DNA of 41,255 nt. It comes from Flavobacteriaceae bacterium (GTDB lineage: Bacteria; Bacteroidota; Bacteroidia; Flavobacteriales; Flavobacteriaceae). Of this stretch, positions 40,349 through 41,255 are shown piece by piece (position 1 is the first letter of the stretch; every line of letters begins with the position of its first letter). Under the pieces are notes generated by a model. The model had not been told where the DNA came from and made no database searches. It worked only from the letters and a program-made list of their open reading frames with translations. The stretch spans positions 1 through 41,255 of the forward strand of contig JAOZTG010000009.1 of NCBI GenBank assembly GCA_029939235.1, read 5' to 3'. The position numbers and the translations under genes were made by a program.

Positions 40349-40450
40349 GAATAAACATCATAAAGAATGCGTTATATAAAGTAAAATAAAAATTATTTTT
40401 ACGCAACCATTAAATTAATATAACATCTATAAGATAGTTACCCCCAAGCT

Positions 40451-40777
40451 ATGGATTTAGAATATAACATACTAGACCATCTTTATAACAATGACAACGG
40501 AAAGTTAATCGATGTTACGTATTTAGATGAAAATTATAGTTCTTTGATTGAAGTACTAATTGAATTGAAAGGAAATAATTACATCGTTATTGACGAAGTA
40601 AAACCGAGAAATTTTACTGCTTTCGGAATCTCAAATGAGAGAAAGCATGCAATTAGAGCTAAAATCAATGTTAAAGGAAAAATTTATTATCAAAATTTGA
40701 ATAATAAATTAAATAAAATAAAACAAAACATTGAAAAAAAACGCAGGTTTAAACTTGCTCACTTTTTCAATCTTTGA
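40451..40777 (+). CDS. Hypothetical protein, 108 aa
   Basis: Longest ORF in its interval, followed by a hairpin terminator; no family recognised. Confidence 0.65.
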   Translation: MDLEYNILDHLYNNDNGKLIDVTYLDENYSSLIEVLIELKGNNYIVIDEVKPRNFTAFGISNERKHAIRAKINVKGKIYYQNLNNKLNKIKQNIEKKRRFKLAHFFNL

Positions 40778-40810
40778 TAAAAGTTTACTCAAAATTAATC
40801 TCAGGATTTT

Positions 40811-40846
40811 AAAAGGTGGGTTCGAATTTTCGAACCCCTTTTTTGT
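40811..40846 (+). terminator. Intrinsic terminator-like hairpin after the 108-aa ORF
   Basis: GGGTTCGAA-tt-TTCGAACCC followed by a T-rich tract. Confidence 0.8.
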
Positions 40847-41022
40847 TTTAAAAGTATTCTTAATCCTAACTCCTTTACTTCCTCAAAAAAATATATTTTT
40901 TACTTTTATTGGTTGAAAAATTATAATAAATCAGAATGGTTCTCGTTCTTATAACTGACCCTCCCTTTAACAATAATTTATTTAACAAATAAATTAATCT
41001 GTACTAATACATATTGCTATAT

Positions 41023-41142
41023 ATGAAAAAGTCTAAAAATGACTCATTGCTCATCCATTCTCTTGAGTTAAAAGTTTTCTTATTAGAACTGGATAAAAAC
41101 CTAGTAAAATTAAATATAGAAAAATCTAAAAATAAAAAGTAA
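41023..41142 (+). CDS. Possible very small ORF, 39 aa
   Basis: ATG...TAA reading MKKSKNDSLLIHSLELKVFLLELDKNLVKLNIEKSKNKK; no homology evidence. Confidence 0.25.
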   Translation: MKKSKNDSLLIHSLELKVFLLELDKNLVKLNIEKSKNKK

Positions 41143-41255
41143 ACAAATTTAAAACAGGTGGACTGAAAAGATTAGGAGAGGTCATTTTGGTTCGCCTTTA
41201 TCTTATATAAGAATTCAGTAGATAGTTACCTGCTTATATCCATTATTAATTTGTT

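Noticed and set aside
40731-40916. Plus-strand ORF 61 aa
   Set aside because: Overlaps the 108-aa ORF end and reads through the terminator hairpin at 40811-40846.
1-41255. CRISPR arrays, IS elements, tRNA/rRNA genes, prophage
   Set aside because: No regularly spaced repeats, transposase or integrase ORFs, or recognisable tRNA/rRNA sequence seen on reading both strands; a tRNAscan/Infernal run would be needed to exclude small RNAs.

Overview
AT-rich Bacteroidota-type (probably flavobacterial) chromosomal window, mostly core metabolism. No IS element, CRISPR array, rRNA or tRNA was recognised. Main blocks: (1) minus-strand alpha-glucan cluster, about 0.2-12.6 kb: GlgM-type GT4 synthase, GlgC, GlgE, stand-alone maltokinase, GlgB, GH31 glucosidase, then a GT35 phosphorylase-like protein with Thr where the PLP-binding Lys is expected; (2) minus-strand 11-subunit complex I operon nuoABCDHIJKLMN without nuoE/F/G, with a small uncharacterised ORF right behind nuoN; (3) 2-oxoacid:ferredoxin oxidoreductase korAB (minus), divergent from a 2[4Fe-4S] ferredoxin with an acidic insert and a full-length pyruvate:ferredoxin oxidoreductase, which together suggest a ferredoxin-fed complex I; (4) an accessory stretch with a lone HEPN protein, an NA37-like nucleoid protein, a small secreted protein with a consensus Bacteroidota promoter, and a RES/Xre toxin-antitoxin pair with a repeated operator-like sequence, downstream of rnhB; (5) a Porin_10-like protein, COG2509 FAD dehydrogenase, Asp/Glu racemase, NhaC antiporter and small hypotheticals. 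Family calls come from motif recognition in the supplied translations; no database search was run.
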